Part shown: positions 29,754-39,013 of the stretch, piece after piece | How positions within the stretch are numbered: position 1 is the stretch's first letter | Layout: each line of letters begins with the position of its first letter | DNA from: an uncultured Dorea sp. | Lineage (GTDB): Bacteria > Bacillota > Clostridia > Lachnospirales > Lachnospiraceae | Direction of reading: 5' to 3' | DNA: 39,137 bases | NCBI GenBank assembly: GCA_910588745.1 | Contig: CAJURK010000028.1 | Span: 1 to 39,137, forward strand | Translations under genes and position numbers: made by a program | The notes under the pieces: generated by a model | What the model was told of the DNA's origin: nothing | Seen by the model: only the letters and a program-made list of their open reading frames with translations | The model's database searches: none

Positions 29754-30749
29754 TCATTCCTTTTCATAAACGGACGCCAGCCTTTCTCCCTCTTCAAGCA
29801 TCTGTTCAATTACCGTATCCGGTCCTAAAACTTTTACTCCGTCTCCCAACGAGATCACCCACGCCAAAAACTGCCTGCTGACCGCAACCTTTACATTGAC
29901 CACAAAGTGTTCTTCATCTTTCTTAATCAGGGCAATATCTCTGCCAAACCGGTCAATTGCAATCCCTGCCATGTGATTTACAAATTCCAGCTTCACGTAC
30001 TGTTCTTCCCCTGCAAACATACTGAACGTTTTCTTTGACAGCGCCGCTAAATCCATTGCTTCAAATACGTCCCGCCCTTCCCGCTTCTCGCCTGCGGCCG
30101 ACAGCTTCAGCATCTTGTCCACCCGGTAATATTTCATCGTCTCCGCTTCTTTATCGTAGCCGATCATATAATAATTCTCATTATCCCAGGAGACGCCCCA
30201 TGGGCTGACGCAGTAGAACTTTCCTCCCCGGCGCAGTTCCATTTCTTTCTTCACGTTCCACTGAAAATACTGAAACCGGATTTTTTCGTTTCTGCCGATC
30301 GCATTCTGAATCTCGTCCACATTATAATAGATGCTCTCGTTCATCGTCTTAATCCTTCCGGACACATAGACCTGCCGCTGCAGCTTCCTCGCCTCATGCC
30401 TGCTGCCAAGCCCCTCCAGCTTGCCAATCAGCTCGTTAGACTTGCGCTCTGTCACAAATTTAGAGGACTGTACCGCGTCCACCAGAAGCTTTAATTCCGG
30501 AAGCTCAAATTCCCGGCTCCCTACATAGTAACTGTAAACTCTCCCTTTCTGCTCGCCGATAATATCCATGCCGAAATCCTGCAGAGCCTGGATATCACCA
30601 TAGACGCTCTTGCGCTCTGCCGAAATCCCATATTCCTCAAGCGCCTTTACTATTTCCGGCATTGTCATCCCATGCTCTTCGTCGGTTCTTTCCAGAAAGA
30701 TCTTTTGCAAATACAGCAGCTTTAATTTACTGTTTGCGCTCCGTGCCAT
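29754..30749 (-). CDS. WYL-domain transcriptional regulator
   Basis: 331 aa. N-terminal winged helix (about 5-75, KLLYLQKIFLERTDEEHGMTMPEI, AERKSVYGDIQAL) followed by a WYL ligand-sensing domain (about 140-320; FYCVSPWGVSWDNENYYMIGYD is the WYL core and KYYRVDKM the next strand). WYL proteins often sense nucleic acids or nucleotides in stress responses. Start ATG 30749 with GAGGTGGGA upstream; an earlier in-frame start would run into the yaaA gene. 46 bases after yaaA, probably one transcript. Confidence 0.9.
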   Translation of the reverse strand: MARSANSKLKLLYLQKIFLERTDEEHGMTMPEIVKALEEYGISAERKSVYGDIQALQDFGMDIIGEQKGRVYSYYVGSREFELPELKLLVDAVQSSKFVTERKSNELIGKLEGLGSRHEARKLQRQVYVSGRIKTMNESIYYNVDEIQNAIGRNEKIRFQYFQWNVKKEMELRRGGKFYCVSPWGVSWDNENYYMIGYDKEAETMKYYRVDKMLKLSAAGEKREGRDVFEAMDLAALSKKTFSMFAGEEQYVKLEFVNHMAGIAIDRFGRDIALIKKDEEHFVVNVKVAVSRQFLAWVISLGDGVKVLGPDTVIEQMLEEGERLASVYEKE

Positions 30750-30795
30750 AAGCGTCCCACCTCTCGTCTCTTCCCTGTTTTCTGCGACAGTTACT

Positions 30796-31572
30796 TTAAC
30801 TTTCGTCCACAAAAGATTCCGCTCCGTCGGCATGAAGCAGGAACACCATCCTGCTTTCATCCGACAGTTCCTCCTTGTAGCGAAAACCCAGGGCGTCAAA
30901 AAGTTTCAGTTCATCTTTGTCCCGCACCTGGTTTTCCGCCATAAAGCGCACCATCTCGCCTCTTGCCATCTTGGCCAACGTTCCCTTCTGCTTTACTCTG
31001 CCGTTTTCAAGTTCCCCAAATTCAATTGTAACAAACTGGTCTCCCTCTCTCAAATACTTTTGTACCGTGCGGGAGTATTCTTTGGACGCCAAATTGAAAA
31101 TCGTATGGCCGCTCGCTGCAACTGCGTGATACAGCTTATCTCCCCAGTAATCATACAAGTCTTTCTTCCCATTTACAGAAAGCTTCGCCTGCATTTCCAG
31201 ACGATACGGCGCAACCCCGTCGAAGGGTTCTAAAACTCCGTAAAATCCCGATAAAATCCTTAAATTCTCCCCTATGTATCGAAGCGCGTCTTCGCTAAAG
31301 ACTTCCGGCGCCATGTGCTGATACTGGAGTCCCTCATAGGCAAGCGCCGCCGGTGTGAGGCTTCTCTCTAAATCCATCTCCTGAAACCGCCTGAAATTCA
31401 GCTCCGCCAGTTTGTCATTGCATTTCCACAAAGCCTGCGCCTCCGCTAACGACAGGCTCTGGATTGCGCGGCATAAAACGCCCGCTTCCTCTAAAAACTG
31501 CGGCCGGCCTTTTACCGGCAGCGTATCCGTATTGATATTCATCTTCTTAGCCGGGGATATTATAATCTTCAT
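30796..31572 (-). CDS. yaaA: Peroxide stress protein YaaA (DUF328)
   Basis: 258 aa cytoplasmic protein. The family start MKIIISPAKKMN, the central LRILSGFYGVLEPFDGVAPYRLEM and NLASKEYSRTV motifs are clear. In E. coli YaaA lowers free iron during peroxide stress and binds DNA. Its neighbour rubrerythrin (opposite side of a hairpin) also belongs to oxygen/peroxide defence, and WYL follows in the same direction. Full length for the family. Confidence 0.93.
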   Translation of the reverse strand: MKIIISPAKKMNINTDTLPVKGRPQFLEEAGVLCRAIQSLSLAEAQALWKCNDKLAELNFRRFQEMDLERSLTPAALAYEGLQYQHMAPEVFSEDALRYIGENLRILSGFYGVLEPFDGVAPYRLEMQAKLSVNGKKDLYDYWGDKLYHAVAASGHTIFNLASKEYSRTVQKYLREGDQFVTIEFGELENGRVKQKGTLAKMARGEMVRFMAENQVRDKDELKLFDALGFRYKEELSDESRMVFLLHADGAESFVDES

Positions 31573-31620
31573 GTCTCTAACCTCTTACCAACATATTACC
31601 GCATATTGAGAGCTGGTAAA

Positions 31621-31718
31621 AGGGCTGCCGGAGAATGTCTCTATCATAACACTACGCGGCAGGGATTCTTTTGAATCGCCTCGCTACACTGTATGATAAG
31701 ATTATTCCCGACAGCCCT
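31621..31718. terminator. 98-nt hairpin terminator after rubrerythrin
   Basis: Ends AGGGCTGCCGG (31621-31631) and CCGACAGCCCT (31708-31718), inner arms TATCATA and TATGATA, then imperfect pairing to a TTTT loop flanked by GATTC/GAATC. T-run on the minus strand (CCCTTTTACC) stops rubrerythrin transcription. Same type as 21486-21585. Confidence 0.75.
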
Positions 31719-31735
31719 CCTGCTTTTATATACGT

Positions 31736-32275
31736 TTAATAATTCTCTGCTTTCATCTGGAAATAAGCTTGGGGATGCGCGCACACCGGACACTCTTCCG
31801 GCGCTTTCTTCCCGACTACGATATGGCCGCAGTTGGCGCACTGCCAAACGCAGTCTCCCTCTCTGGAAAATACAAGTCCGCCCTCAATATTGGCCAAAAG
31901 CTTCCGGTATCTTTCCTCATGCTCCTTTTCAATCTCCCCGACCTGTTCAAAGAGCTTTGCGATCTCGTCAAATCCCTCTTCTCTTGCGTCCTTGGCAAAT
32001 GCTGCGTACATGTCGGTCCATTCATAATTCTCGCCCTCTGCCGCGTCCTTTAAATTCTCAATGGTCGAAGGTACGGCGCCGCCGTGAAGCAGCTTAAACC
32101 AGATCTTTGCATGTTCCTTCTCATTCGCCGCTGTTTCCTCAAAAATATTGGCAATCTGTACGTAGCCGTCTTTTTTTGCTTTCGACGCATAGTATGTATA
32201 CTTATTCCTCGCCTGCGATTCTCCGGCAAATGCCGCCTGCAGATTCGCCTCAGTCTTACTTCCTTTTAATTCCAT
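31736..32275 (-). CDS. Rubrerythrin
   Basis: 179 aa. N-terminal ferritin-like diiron domain (about 1-140) with ExxH-type ligands in GESQARNKYTYYASKA, EETAANEKEHAKIW and FEQVGEIEKEHEERYRKLL; C-terminal rubredoxin domain with two CxxC pairs (WQCANCGH and PEECPVCAH). Reduces hydrogen peroxide in anaerobes. Start at ATG 32275 with AGGAGG upstream. The promoter carries a PerR/Fur-like palindrome, the known control of clostridial rubrerythrins. Confidence 0.96.
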   Translation of the reverse strand: MELKGSKTEANLQAAFAGESQARNKYTYYASKAKKDGYVQIANIFEETAANEKEHAKIWFKLLHGGAVPSTIENLKDAAEGENYEWTDMYAAFAKDAREEGFDEIAKLFEQVGEIEKEHEERYRKLLANIEGGLVFSREGDCVWQCANCGHIVVGKKAPEECPVCAHPQAYFQMKAENY

Positions 32276-32304
32276 ATTATATTTCCTCCTTTTTATTCTA
32301 AAAT

Positions 32305-32349
32305 TAATAATGATTACTATTATTATAACATGGGATTTCCAGATTACAA
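32305..32349 (-). promoter_or_regulatory. Rubrerythrin promoter with PerR/Fur-like box
   Basis: Minus-strand -35 TTGTAA (32344-32349), 16-nt spacer, perfect -10 TATAAT (32322-32327). Overlapping and just downstream is TAATAAT-N7-ATTATTA (32305-32325), arms perfect, close to the Fur/PerR consensus; repression by blocking transcription start fits. PerR is the more likely owner given the gene. Confidence 0.6.
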
Positions 32350-32357
32350 GTTTTTTG

Positions 32358-32386
32358 TTGAATTTCATACATTTTTATTATATTTT
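32358..32386 (+). promoter_or_regulatory. Possible promoter of the class II aldolase gene
   Basis: TTGAAT (32358-32363), 17-nt spacer, TATTTT (32381-32386), about 50 bases before ATG 32437. Confidence 0.45.
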
Positions 32387-32436
32387 AGAAGGAGAAAAGA
32401 AAAGGATTTTTATTCGTATTTATAGGAGGAAACAAA

Positions 32437-33276
32437 ATGCTTACAAATTTCAATTCTATGCTGAAATCTGCCTATGGGCAGAAGCGGGCGGTCGGTTCAT
32501 TTAATTTTTATAATTATGAGACTTTAAAAGGCATCCTGCAGGCTGCCGAACAGATGCATACGCCCGTTATCGTATCATTCGGGAAAAAATATCTGGCCAA
32601 CATGTCCTTTGACGAGGTTCAGGCTCTTACCGCCGCCTCCGCCGCTCTCTGCAAAGCGGACGTCTGCCTGCATCTTGACCACTGTGACAATATGGATATC
32701 ATTTATCAGGCAATCCGCGCCGGATTCACCTCTGTGATGTACGACGGCTCCGCCCTTCCCTTTGAAGAAAATGCCGCCAATACCAGACGAATCTGCGAGG
32801 TTGCCCACGCCAGCGGCGTAAGCGTGGAAGCCGAACTTGGAAGCCTGGCTGCAGGCGCGTCTTCCCACGAAGGTTCCGCAGACGACGTGGAGGTGTATAC
32901 CAATCCGGACGCGGCTCATGAATTCGTCCAAAAAACCGGAGTTGACGCGCTGGCCGTTTCAATCGGCACCGTCCACGGATTGTACAAAGGTACGCCGAAC
33001 ATCCGCGTGGACATCCTGAAAGCAATCAACGAAAAACTGCATATACCGCTGGTACTTCACGGCGGAAGCGGAACCCCGGAAGAAAAGGTAAAGGAATGTA
33101 TCTCCAATGGAATTGCAAAGATTAATGTAAACACGGAAATCTCTGATTATACCGTACAGCGCACCAGGGAGCTTTTGGAGAAGGAAAATCCGCATCTGTC
33201 GGTTGCGGCATTGAATCAGATGCAGTATGTGGCGGAGGTTGTTCAGAAATATATGGGAATCTTTGAGAATGTCTAG
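32437..33276 (+). CDS. Class II fructose-bisphosphate aldolase family protein
   Basis: 279 aa, zinc-dependent TIM barrel. Catalytic/metal motifs: CLHLDHCDN (Asp and first His), AELGSLAAG, IGTVHGLYKG (second His), LHGGSGTPEE (third His) and INVNTEI (phosphate loop). This set covers FbaA, GatY/KbaY and IolJ-like aldolases; the length is that of the short (GatY-like) group, so the substrate may be fructose- or tagatose-bisphosphate. Monocistronic context: MBL-fold gene follows after 101 bases. TAGGAGG before the ATG. Confidence 0.9.
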   Translation: MLTNFNSMLKSAYGQKRAVGSFNFYNYETLKGILQAAEQMHTPVIVSFGKKYLANMSFDEVQALTAASAALCKADVCLHLDHCDNMDIIYQAIRAGFTSVMYDGSALPFEENAANTRRICEVAHASGVSVEAELGSLAAGASSHEGSADDVEVYTNPDAAHEFVQKTGVDALAVSIGTVHGLYKGTPNIRVDILKAINEKLHIPLVLHGGSGTPEEKVKECISNGIAKINVNTEISDYTVQRTRELLEKENPHLSVAALNQMQYVAEVVQKYMGIFENV

Positions 33277-33377
33277 AATCTCGTATGTAACGGCACATGC
33301 CAATCCATTTTACACCGTGCATGGCCGAACACGCCCGGCGCCAGTTTATTATTTTATAGGATCAAAGGAGAACTCAC

Positions 33378-34178
33378 ATGAAATTAACCGTATTAGGCAC
33401 GGGTAACGCCTCCGTATCAGAATGCTATAACACATGCTTTGCCGTCTCGGAAGGCGATCGTCATTTCCTTGTAGATGCAGGCGGCGGAAACCGGATCCTG
33501 AAAGCGCTGAACGATACTGGTATCCCTCTCCGCGGCATCCACGATATTTTCGCAACCCACGAACACGTTGACCATGTTCTGGGCATTATCTGGCTAATAC
33601 GGGTCATCGGCCAGCGCATGAATCAGGGAAAATACGATGGCGAACTGACCATCTACTGTCACAGCGAACTGTCCGAAAAAATACAGGCCATCGCCCGAAT
33701 GACGATTCAAGAAAAGGTTTGCAGACATATGGGCGGGCGAATCCGATTCGATATTGTGGAAAACGGGGACAGCCGGAATATTCTTGGGCGCCCGGTTACA
33801 TTCTTTGACATTGCCTCAACAAAAGCCAAACAGTTTGGATTTACCATGCAGCTTTCCGGCGGCAGGAAATTCACCTGCGTAGGAGACGAGCCTTATAATG
33901 AAGTAAACTATGAATATGTAAAGGGCAGCCGCTGGCTTCTTCATGAAGCCTTCTGCCTGTTTAGCGAAGCGGATAAATTCAAGCCATATGAAAAGCACCA
34001 CAGTACTGTAAAAGAAGCCTGCCAGCTTGCAGAAAAACTAGGGATTCCAAATCTTCTCCTCTATCATACCGAAGAAACCCATCTGCCGGAACGAAAACGC
34101 TTATATACCGAAGAAGGCGCTGCATATTACCACGGAAATCTTTATGTGCCGGATGATTTAGAGACGTTTGAACTGTAG
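33378..34178 (+). CDS. MBL-fold metallo-hydrolase (RNase Z-like)
   Basis: 266 aa. Starts MKLTVLGTGNASVSECYNTCF and contains the HEHVDH metal motif (61-66), a later aspartate in CVGDEPYNEV and histidines in LLYHTEETHL. Such proteins of the ribonuclease Z/arylsulfatase-like branch hydrolyse phosphodiesters or other esters; the flexible exosite arm of true RNase Z is not apparent. Substrate unknown. AAAGGAG before the ATG, terminator after the stop. Confidence 0.85.
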   Translation: MKLTVLGTGNASVSECYNTCFAVSEGDRHFLVDAGGGNRILKALNDTGIPLRGIHDIFATHEHVDHVLGIIWLIRVIGQRMNQGKYDGELTIYCHSELSEKIQAIARMTIQEKVCRHMGGRIRFDIVENGDSRNILGRPVTFFDIASTKAKQFGFTMQLSGGRKFTCVGDEPYNEVNYEYVKGSRWLLHEAFCLFSEADKFKPYEKHHSTVKEACQLAEKLGIPNLLLYHTEETHLPERKRLYTEEGAAYYHGNLYVPDDLETFEL

Positions 34179-34209
34179 GCTGCCCTTCTTGAACCTGACG
34201 GCAATCGCA

Positions 34210-34243
34210 AAATATCCATGCAGACATTGCTGCATGGATATTT
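34210..34243. terminator. Bidirectional terminator between MBL-fold gene and acyl-CoA ligase
   Basis: Perfect 14-bp inverted repeat AAATATCCATGCAG / CTGCATGGATATTT with a 6-nt loop, between convergent genes. Confidence 0.8.
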
Positions 34244-34288
34244 ACTTTGCGGGAATCGAAGACTATGCCAAACGCACAGTCTTTAAAT

Positions 34289-35923
34289 CTAACCCTTATT
34301 CTGCATCTCTACCAGCCGCTTGCCGCAATAAATCTCTCGCAGCTTCGGCTTTTCAATCTTACCGGTGGCGTTCCTCGGCACCTCTGCAAATATGTATTTG
34401 TGCGGGCGTTTGTACCGGGGCAGCTTCTTACAGAACAGTTCCAAATCCTCCTGCGTGCATTCCGCGCCCTCTTTGATCTCTACAATTGCGGCCGCAATCT
34501 CGCCCAGACGCTTATCCGGAAGGCCAATAACCGCAACATCCTTCACCGCTGTGTGCGCCCGGAAGAAATCTTCAATCTGCACCGGATACAGGTTCTCTCC
34601 GCCGCTGATAATCACATCCTTTTTCCGGTCTACCAGAAAGATAAATCCGTCTTCATCTTCTTTGGCCATATCGCCGGTATAGAGCCAGCCGTCTTTCAAT
34701 GAATCTTTTGTCGCTTCCTCATCATGGTAATAGCAGGTCATGATACCGGGGCCTTTCAGGAGCAGTTCTCCCACGCCGCCAGGCTCCACATCTGCGCCGT
34801 TCTCATCTACAATCCTTGTCTTCCAGCCATATCCCGCTTTACCGATTGCTCCCACCTTATGGATATTCTCCACGCCAAGATGTACCGCGCCCGGCCCAAT
34901 GGACTCGCTCAAACCGTAATTCGTGTCATACTGGTGATGCGGAAAATACTCTTTCCAGCGCTTAATCAGACTGGGCGGAACCGGCTGGGCGCCGATATGC
35001 ATCAGCCTTAGCTGGTCAAACTCATAATCTTCCAGCTTCACATCTCCCCTGTCAAGGGCATCCAGAATATCCTGAGCCCACGGAACCAGCAGCCACACGA
35101 TCGTGCATTTCTCCTGGGAGATCGCATCCATAATATACTTTGGTTTCGTTCCTTTGAGCAGAACCGCTTTTGAACCGGTTAAGAAGCTTCCAAACCAGTG
35201 CATCTTAGCGCCGGTATGATACAGCGGCGGGATACAAAGGAAAATATCCTCTTTTGTCTGCCCATGATGGGTCTGTTCTACCTTGCAGGAATGCATCAGG
35301 CTCTCATGGTTGTGCAGGATCGCTTTCGGGAATCCCGTTGTTCCGGATGAGAAATAAATAGCCGCGTCATCCTGATCTGTCAATGCAATATCCGGCGATG
35401 AACCGGAACAATTAGCCGTCTGCTGCGCATAGCTCTCCGCAAAGGAAGGACAGCCGTCGCCTACAAAGAACAACAGCCGGTTCTTTACGATCGAATCTGC
35501 AATTTCCTCCACACGTCCGATGAATTCCGGGCCGAATACCAGCACGTCAGTATCGGACAAATTCACACAATACTCTATCTCTTCCGCGGAATACCGAAAA
35601 TTCAGCGGTACCGCCAACGCCCCGGTTTTTAATATTCCAAAATAAATCGGCAGCCACTCTAAGCAGTTCATCAAAAGAATCGCTACTTTGTCTCCCTTTT
35701 TCACGCCCCGGCTTAATAAGAGATTCGCAAAACGGTTTGCTTTTTCATTAAACACATTCCAGGTAATCTCTCTGCGGTAATGAACGAAAGGAGTCGGCTC
35801 CATCAATTCATACTCCTTCCAGGTAATACGCCTGTCCTCCGGCTGCTGGGGATTAATCTCTACCAGACAGATATCTTCCCCGTATTTTCTGCAATTTTCT
35901 TCTAATATTTCTGTAATCGGCAT
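34289..35923 (-). CDS. AMP-dependent acyl-CoA synthetase/ligase
   Basis: 544 aa. ATP-binding motif YFSSGTTGFPKA (about 190-201), YGLSESIGPG, GWLYTGDMAKEDEDGFIFLVDRKKDVIISGGENLYP (hinge and ribose-binding aspartate) and the C-terminal catalytic lysine in PRNATGKIEKPKL. Activates a carboxylic acid to its CoA thioester via an adenylate. An N-terminal extension of about 50 residues (EINPQQPEDRRITWKEYELME) precedes the usual start. Medium/long-chain fatty acid, aromatic or carnitine-like acids are all possible; it does not resemble the BaiB bile acid ligase closely. Good promoter upstream, monocistronic. Confidence 0.88.
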   Translation of the reverse strand: MPITEILEENCRKYGEDICLVEINPQQPEDRRITWKEYELMEPTPFVHYRREITWNVFNEKANRFANLLLSRGVKKGDKVAILLMNCLEWLPIYFGILKTGALAVPLNFRYSAEEIEYCVNLSDTDVLVFGPEFIGRVEEIADSIVKNRLLFFVGDGCPSFAESYAQQTANCSGSSPDIALTDQDDAAIYFSSGTTGFPKAILHNHESLMHSCKVEQTHHGQTKEDIFLCIPPLYHTGAKMHWFGSFLTGSKAVLLKGTKPKYIMDAISQEKCTIVWLLVPWAQDILDALDRGDVKLEDYEFDQLRLMHIGAQPVPPSLIKRWKEYFPHHQYDTNYGLSESIGPGAVHLGVENIHKVGAIGKAGYGWKTRIVDENGADVEPGGVGELLLKGPGIMTCYYHDEEATKDSLKDGWLYTGDMAKEDEDGFIFLVDRKKDVIISGGENLYPVQIEDFFRAHTAVKDVAVIGLPDKRLGEIAAAIVEIKEGAECTQEDLELFCKKLPRYKRPHKYIFAEVPRNATGKIEKPKLREIYCGKRLVEMQNKG

Positions 35924-35962
35924 TTCACTTTACCCCTTTAACGCTTTTATCCATTGAAGTTC

Positions 35963-35991
35963 ATACTATCACAGATACGTCCGAAAGTCAA
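35963..35991 (-). promoter_or_regulatory. Promoter of the acyl-CoA ligase gene
   Basis: Minus-strand -35 TTGACT (35986-35991), 17-nt spacer, -10 TAGTAT (35963-35968), 39 bases before the start codon. Confidence 0.65.
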
Positions 35992-36089
35992 CCATATTGA
36001 AACTCTATTTCACAGATATACTGCTCGCTTGTTACTGTTCACACATCACCTGCCGGATGCGGACTGAATCAGGAGCATGTCTCTAAGCA

Positions 36090-36243
36090 GTATTCAACGA
36101 ATTGCCGTTATATAAAATACGGCGAAACCCTATCCTCGTAAGGTTCCGCCGCAAATTAATCTATTTACTTCTGTACAAACGGCCTCTCCGTACTTCCGGG
36201 AGCCGGCGAACCTTTGGGAACCAGTTTAATCTCGATTCCTTCC
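36090..36243. repeat. Direct repeat, copy 1 (second copy 38984-39137)
   Basis: This 154-bp stretch, covering the 3' end and terminator of the ChW protein gene, recurs 2,894 bp away at 38984-39137 with only a handful of substitutions. The repeat continues beyond the right window edge and marks a tandem duplication of the whole gene. Confidence 0.9.
36120..36151 (-). terminator. Terminator of the ChW surface protein gene
   Basis: CGGCGAAACC (36120-36129) and GGTTCCGCCG (36142-36151) form a stem with one mismatch; TATTTTATA follows on the minus strand. Confidence 0.75.
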
Positions 36244-38876
36244 AAACGATACGCATGCCCGGCTGTTCCGGCCGATTCTCCGTTCTTTGCCCATCCCATC
36301 CAGCCAAATTTCTGCGCGTGGACGCGATAATAAATATCGTAATGTTTTTCCATCGTACCAGTCAGTCTGATCTCAATTGCCTCTAAGCGTTTCGCCTCTC
36401 CGGATGTGCCGCTCATTTCCCCGTTTGCTTTCCACCCCTGCCAGCCGATCTTCTGGATATGGGTTCGGTATTCGATTCCTCCGTCATACTGCTGATTGGT
36501 TAAACGCAGCTCGATTCCTTCCAGGCGTTTTGCCTTTCCGGTTGTCCCGCTCGTCTGGCCGTTGTATTTAAAACCCTGCCAGCCGTAGGTCTGTACGTGA
36601 GTACGGTACGCCGTATTGGCGCTCTCCGCTCCTCCTACTTCCGGCTCTCCTCCGGTACCGGCAATAAAGCCTCTGTGTTCATTAGACGTAATGCCCTGCA
36701 TATTCCGGTCAAAATTTTCGCCTTTTTTCACTACCACAACCTGGATTCCTTCCAGACGCTTCGCATACCCGGCCGTCCCGGCCGCTTCCCCATTCTTTAC
36801 CCAGTTCAGCCAGCCATAGGTCTGGGCATGAACACGGTAATAGATATCATACTGAGCCTTATCCGCGCCGGCAAGCTGAATCTTAATCGCTTCCAAACGC
36901 TTTGCCTCCCCGGTGGTTCCATTTGTCTCGCCGTTAGAAGACCACGGAAGCCAGCCGTAAGACTGACAGTGCGTCGTATACTGGACTCCCAGATTCGCCG
37001 TTGTATCCAGCTTAATCTCAATTCCCTCCAAACGCTTTGCTTTTCCGATGGTTCCGCTCATAACGCCGTTGGCCGCAAATCCCTGCCATCCGATCGACTG
37101 GACGTGGGTACGGTAGGATATGCCGACTGGTTTCGGTTTCTCAGGCTGGGTAGTTTCGCCAGAGCCGCCTTCTGTGTTACCCCCCACGCCATCTCCGTTA
37201 TTTCCTTCTCCAGCGCCGCCTCCGCTGTTTCCTCCTCCAGTGTTCGGTTTTTCCTTTACGGTATAACTGAAGGCTGCGCTTTTCCCATCATAAGTTATCG
37301 TAGCCGTATGCGAGCCGACTGTATTTGTTCCAAATCCTTCAAGCCGATACTCATTTTCATTCAATATCTTTTTTGTTCCGCTTGCATAAACTGCCGTTAC
37401 TGACAATCCTGTACGGTTCACCGGTTCTCCCATTTCGTATAACGTCTTATTCGGAGGCGTAACAATCAATGAAACCAGTTCGTCTACTGTTTTTTCGACT
37501 TTTACTATCAATTCATCCTCTGCATAGGAGTAGGAAGCCGACACGTTCACTCCTTCACCCCAGTCCTGGCCGGACAAATGATATGCCGTCAGATAATAAA
37601 TAATCTTTCTAGCATAAGTCAGCAGCATTCCATTCTTTGGCACTGCAAGATTAAATTCACTCTGACCTTTTGCAATGTTCTCTTTTATCAATGGAACAAA
37701 ATAATCTGACCATCTTTTTATTTCGCCTGTTTTCAAATAATAATTATTCTTTAAAGCTGTCGATTCATATCCTGGCGTTGCAGAAGTATGCTGATCATGA
37801 ACCAGCCCCATTAATTCGTCTGTCAGACCGAAATATATGTGTTTATCATAGGTACCCGCATTGTCATCCCACGTAGCATCCACCTGATACCACTCGCCGT
37901 CCATCTTAACCGCCGTCCAGACATGCTGATTGCCCGTAATCCTTCCCGTATCGATGCCTACTTTATTTAAAAGCATAACGTACGCCCTGTGATAAGATTC
38001 GCAGGTTCCGATCCCTCTTGCTAGAACGCCCTCAGCCGAGCCATAACTCAATGAATAATCGTATTCTGCATGATCTGCAATCCAGTCATGCAGCCATACT
38101 GCCTTTTCAAAATCTGTCGAACACTTCGCCAAGCATTCCTCCGATATTTTATTTACAATCTGCTCTACAGATGGATAACGGCTATCATTTATCGTAAAGT
38201 TATAAAACCCTGTGTTTGCTATAGCTCCTGTTATTTTATCTTGAACATGAAATCGTATTCTATAGTTACCTGGCACATAGAAAGAAAACTTAACTTCCGT
38301 ATTCTCGTAAAATACAGTATTCTTAGGACCTCCAACATCATACATAGGCACCCATCCCGACGGGTCTTCTATATCAAACCAATAAGTACGGTATTTGTAA
38401 TCACCGGAACCTCCGGCAGCATGCAGGATAAAGGAAACCTCTTCTTTACACTTAATATTTTGCGGCACATCTACCGTAAGGCTCAGGCTTCCCGCTCTTC
38501 CCAAAGTATTTGGGGCGTCTTCGCTGTAAACCGTTTCCGCCGCGGAAGTCTCCCTTCCTGTATCTGGGAAGGCTCCGGCATCGTCTGATCCAGATAAATC
38601 TTCATCCGCGCCAAGAACCGCATCCATGCTTTCCCCCACGCTCTCTCCCGGTTGGTCTTCTGCGGTTTCTCTCCCATACGCGTCCTCCGAAAGCCCTTCC
38701 GCTTCTGTTATATCATTGTTATCTTGCTCTAAATATTCGTTTCTTATGTACTCTGTTTCTTCTTGCGCGTCGGCTATGGCAGTTTCAATATCCTGCGCGT
38801 ATACCGGAATTCCCGCTTCCAAAAAGAGAAGCGCAGCCGCCAGCGACATACTTATTGCTTTTTTTACAAATCTCAT
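36165..38876 (-). CDS. Secreted transglutaminase-like protein with Ig-like domain and six ChW repeats
   Basis: 903 aa. Signal peptide MRFVKKAISMSLAAALLFLEAGIPVYA; acidic low-complexity region (about 30-125); beta-rich domain (130-230); transglutaminase-like domain with catalytic Cys292 (IGTCESYHRAY), His318 (NQHVWTAV) and Asp333 (YQVDATWDD); bacterial Ig-like domain (about 465-540, VTPPNKTLYEMGEPV); Gly/Asn-rich linker (545-580); then six repeats of the clostridial hydrophobic W type, e.g. YRTHVQSIGWQGF with AKRLEGIEI, arranged as two sets of three. No LPxTG or membrane anchor. ChW repeats are thought to bind the cell surface or glycans; the enzyme part may cleave or crosslink peptides. Start chosen at ATG 38876, directly before the signal peptide, with GAGG upstream. 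Confidence 0.9.
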   Translation of the reverse strand: MRFVKKAISMSLAAALLFLEAGIPVYAQDIETAIADAQEETEYIRNEYLEQDNNDITEAEGLSEDAYGRETAEDQPGESVGESMDAVLGADEDLSGSDDAGAFPDTGRETSAAETVYSEDAPNTLGRAGSLSLTVDVPQNIKCKEEVSFILHAAGGSGDYKYRTYWFDIEDPSGWVPMYDVGGPKNTVFYENTEVKFSFYVPGNYRIRFHVQDKITGAIANTGFYNFTINDSRYPSVEQIVNKISEECLAKCSTDFEKAVWLHDWIADHAEYDYSLSYGSAEGVLARGIGTCESYHRAYVMLLNKVGIDTGRITGNQHVWTAVKMDGEWYQVDATWDDNAGTYDKHIYFGLTDELMGLVHDQHTSATPGYESTALKNNYYLKTGEIKRWSDYFVPLIKENIAKGQSEFNLAVPKNGMLLTYARKIIYYLTAYHLSGQDWGEGVNVSASYSYAEDELIVKVEKTVDELVSLIVTPPNKTLYEMGEPVNRTGLSVTAVYASGTKKILNENEYRLEGFGTNTVGSHTATITYDGKSAAFSYTVKEKPNTGGGNSGGGAGEGNNGDGVGGNTEGGSGETTQPEKPKPVGISYRTHVQSIGWQGFAANGVMSGTIGKAKRLEGIEIKLDTTANLGVQYTTHCQSYGWLPWSSNGETNGTTGEAKRLEAIKIQLAGADKAQYDIYYRVHAQTYGWLNWVKNGEAAGTAGYAKRLEGIQVVVVKKGENFDRNMQGITSNEHRGFIAGTGGEPEVGGAESANTAYRTHVQTYGWQGFKYNGQTSGTTGKAKRLEGIELRLTNQQYDGGIEYRTHIQKIGWQGWKANGEMSGTSGEAKRLEAIEIRLTGTMEKHYDIYYRVHAQKFGWMGWAKNGESAGTAGHAYRLEGIEIKLVPKGSPAPGSTERPFVQK

Positions 38877-38942
38877 GCATGATACCTCATAATGAAAATA
38901 TAGTTTGTGGCAACATATCAAACCTAACTTTAGGTATCTATC

Positions 38943-38971
38943 AGTTTATCATAAGATTTCCCGGTGTTCAA
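38943..38971 (-). promoter_or_regulatory. Promoter of the ChW surface protein gene
   Basis: Minus-strand -35 TTGAAC (38966-38971), 17-nt spacer, -10 TAAACT (38943-38948). A small palindrome CCTAA-CT-TTAGG (38923-38934) lies just downstream. Confidence 0.5.
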
Positions 38972-39013
38972 CATAATTTTATTGTATTCAACCAATTGCC
39001 GTTATATAAAATA

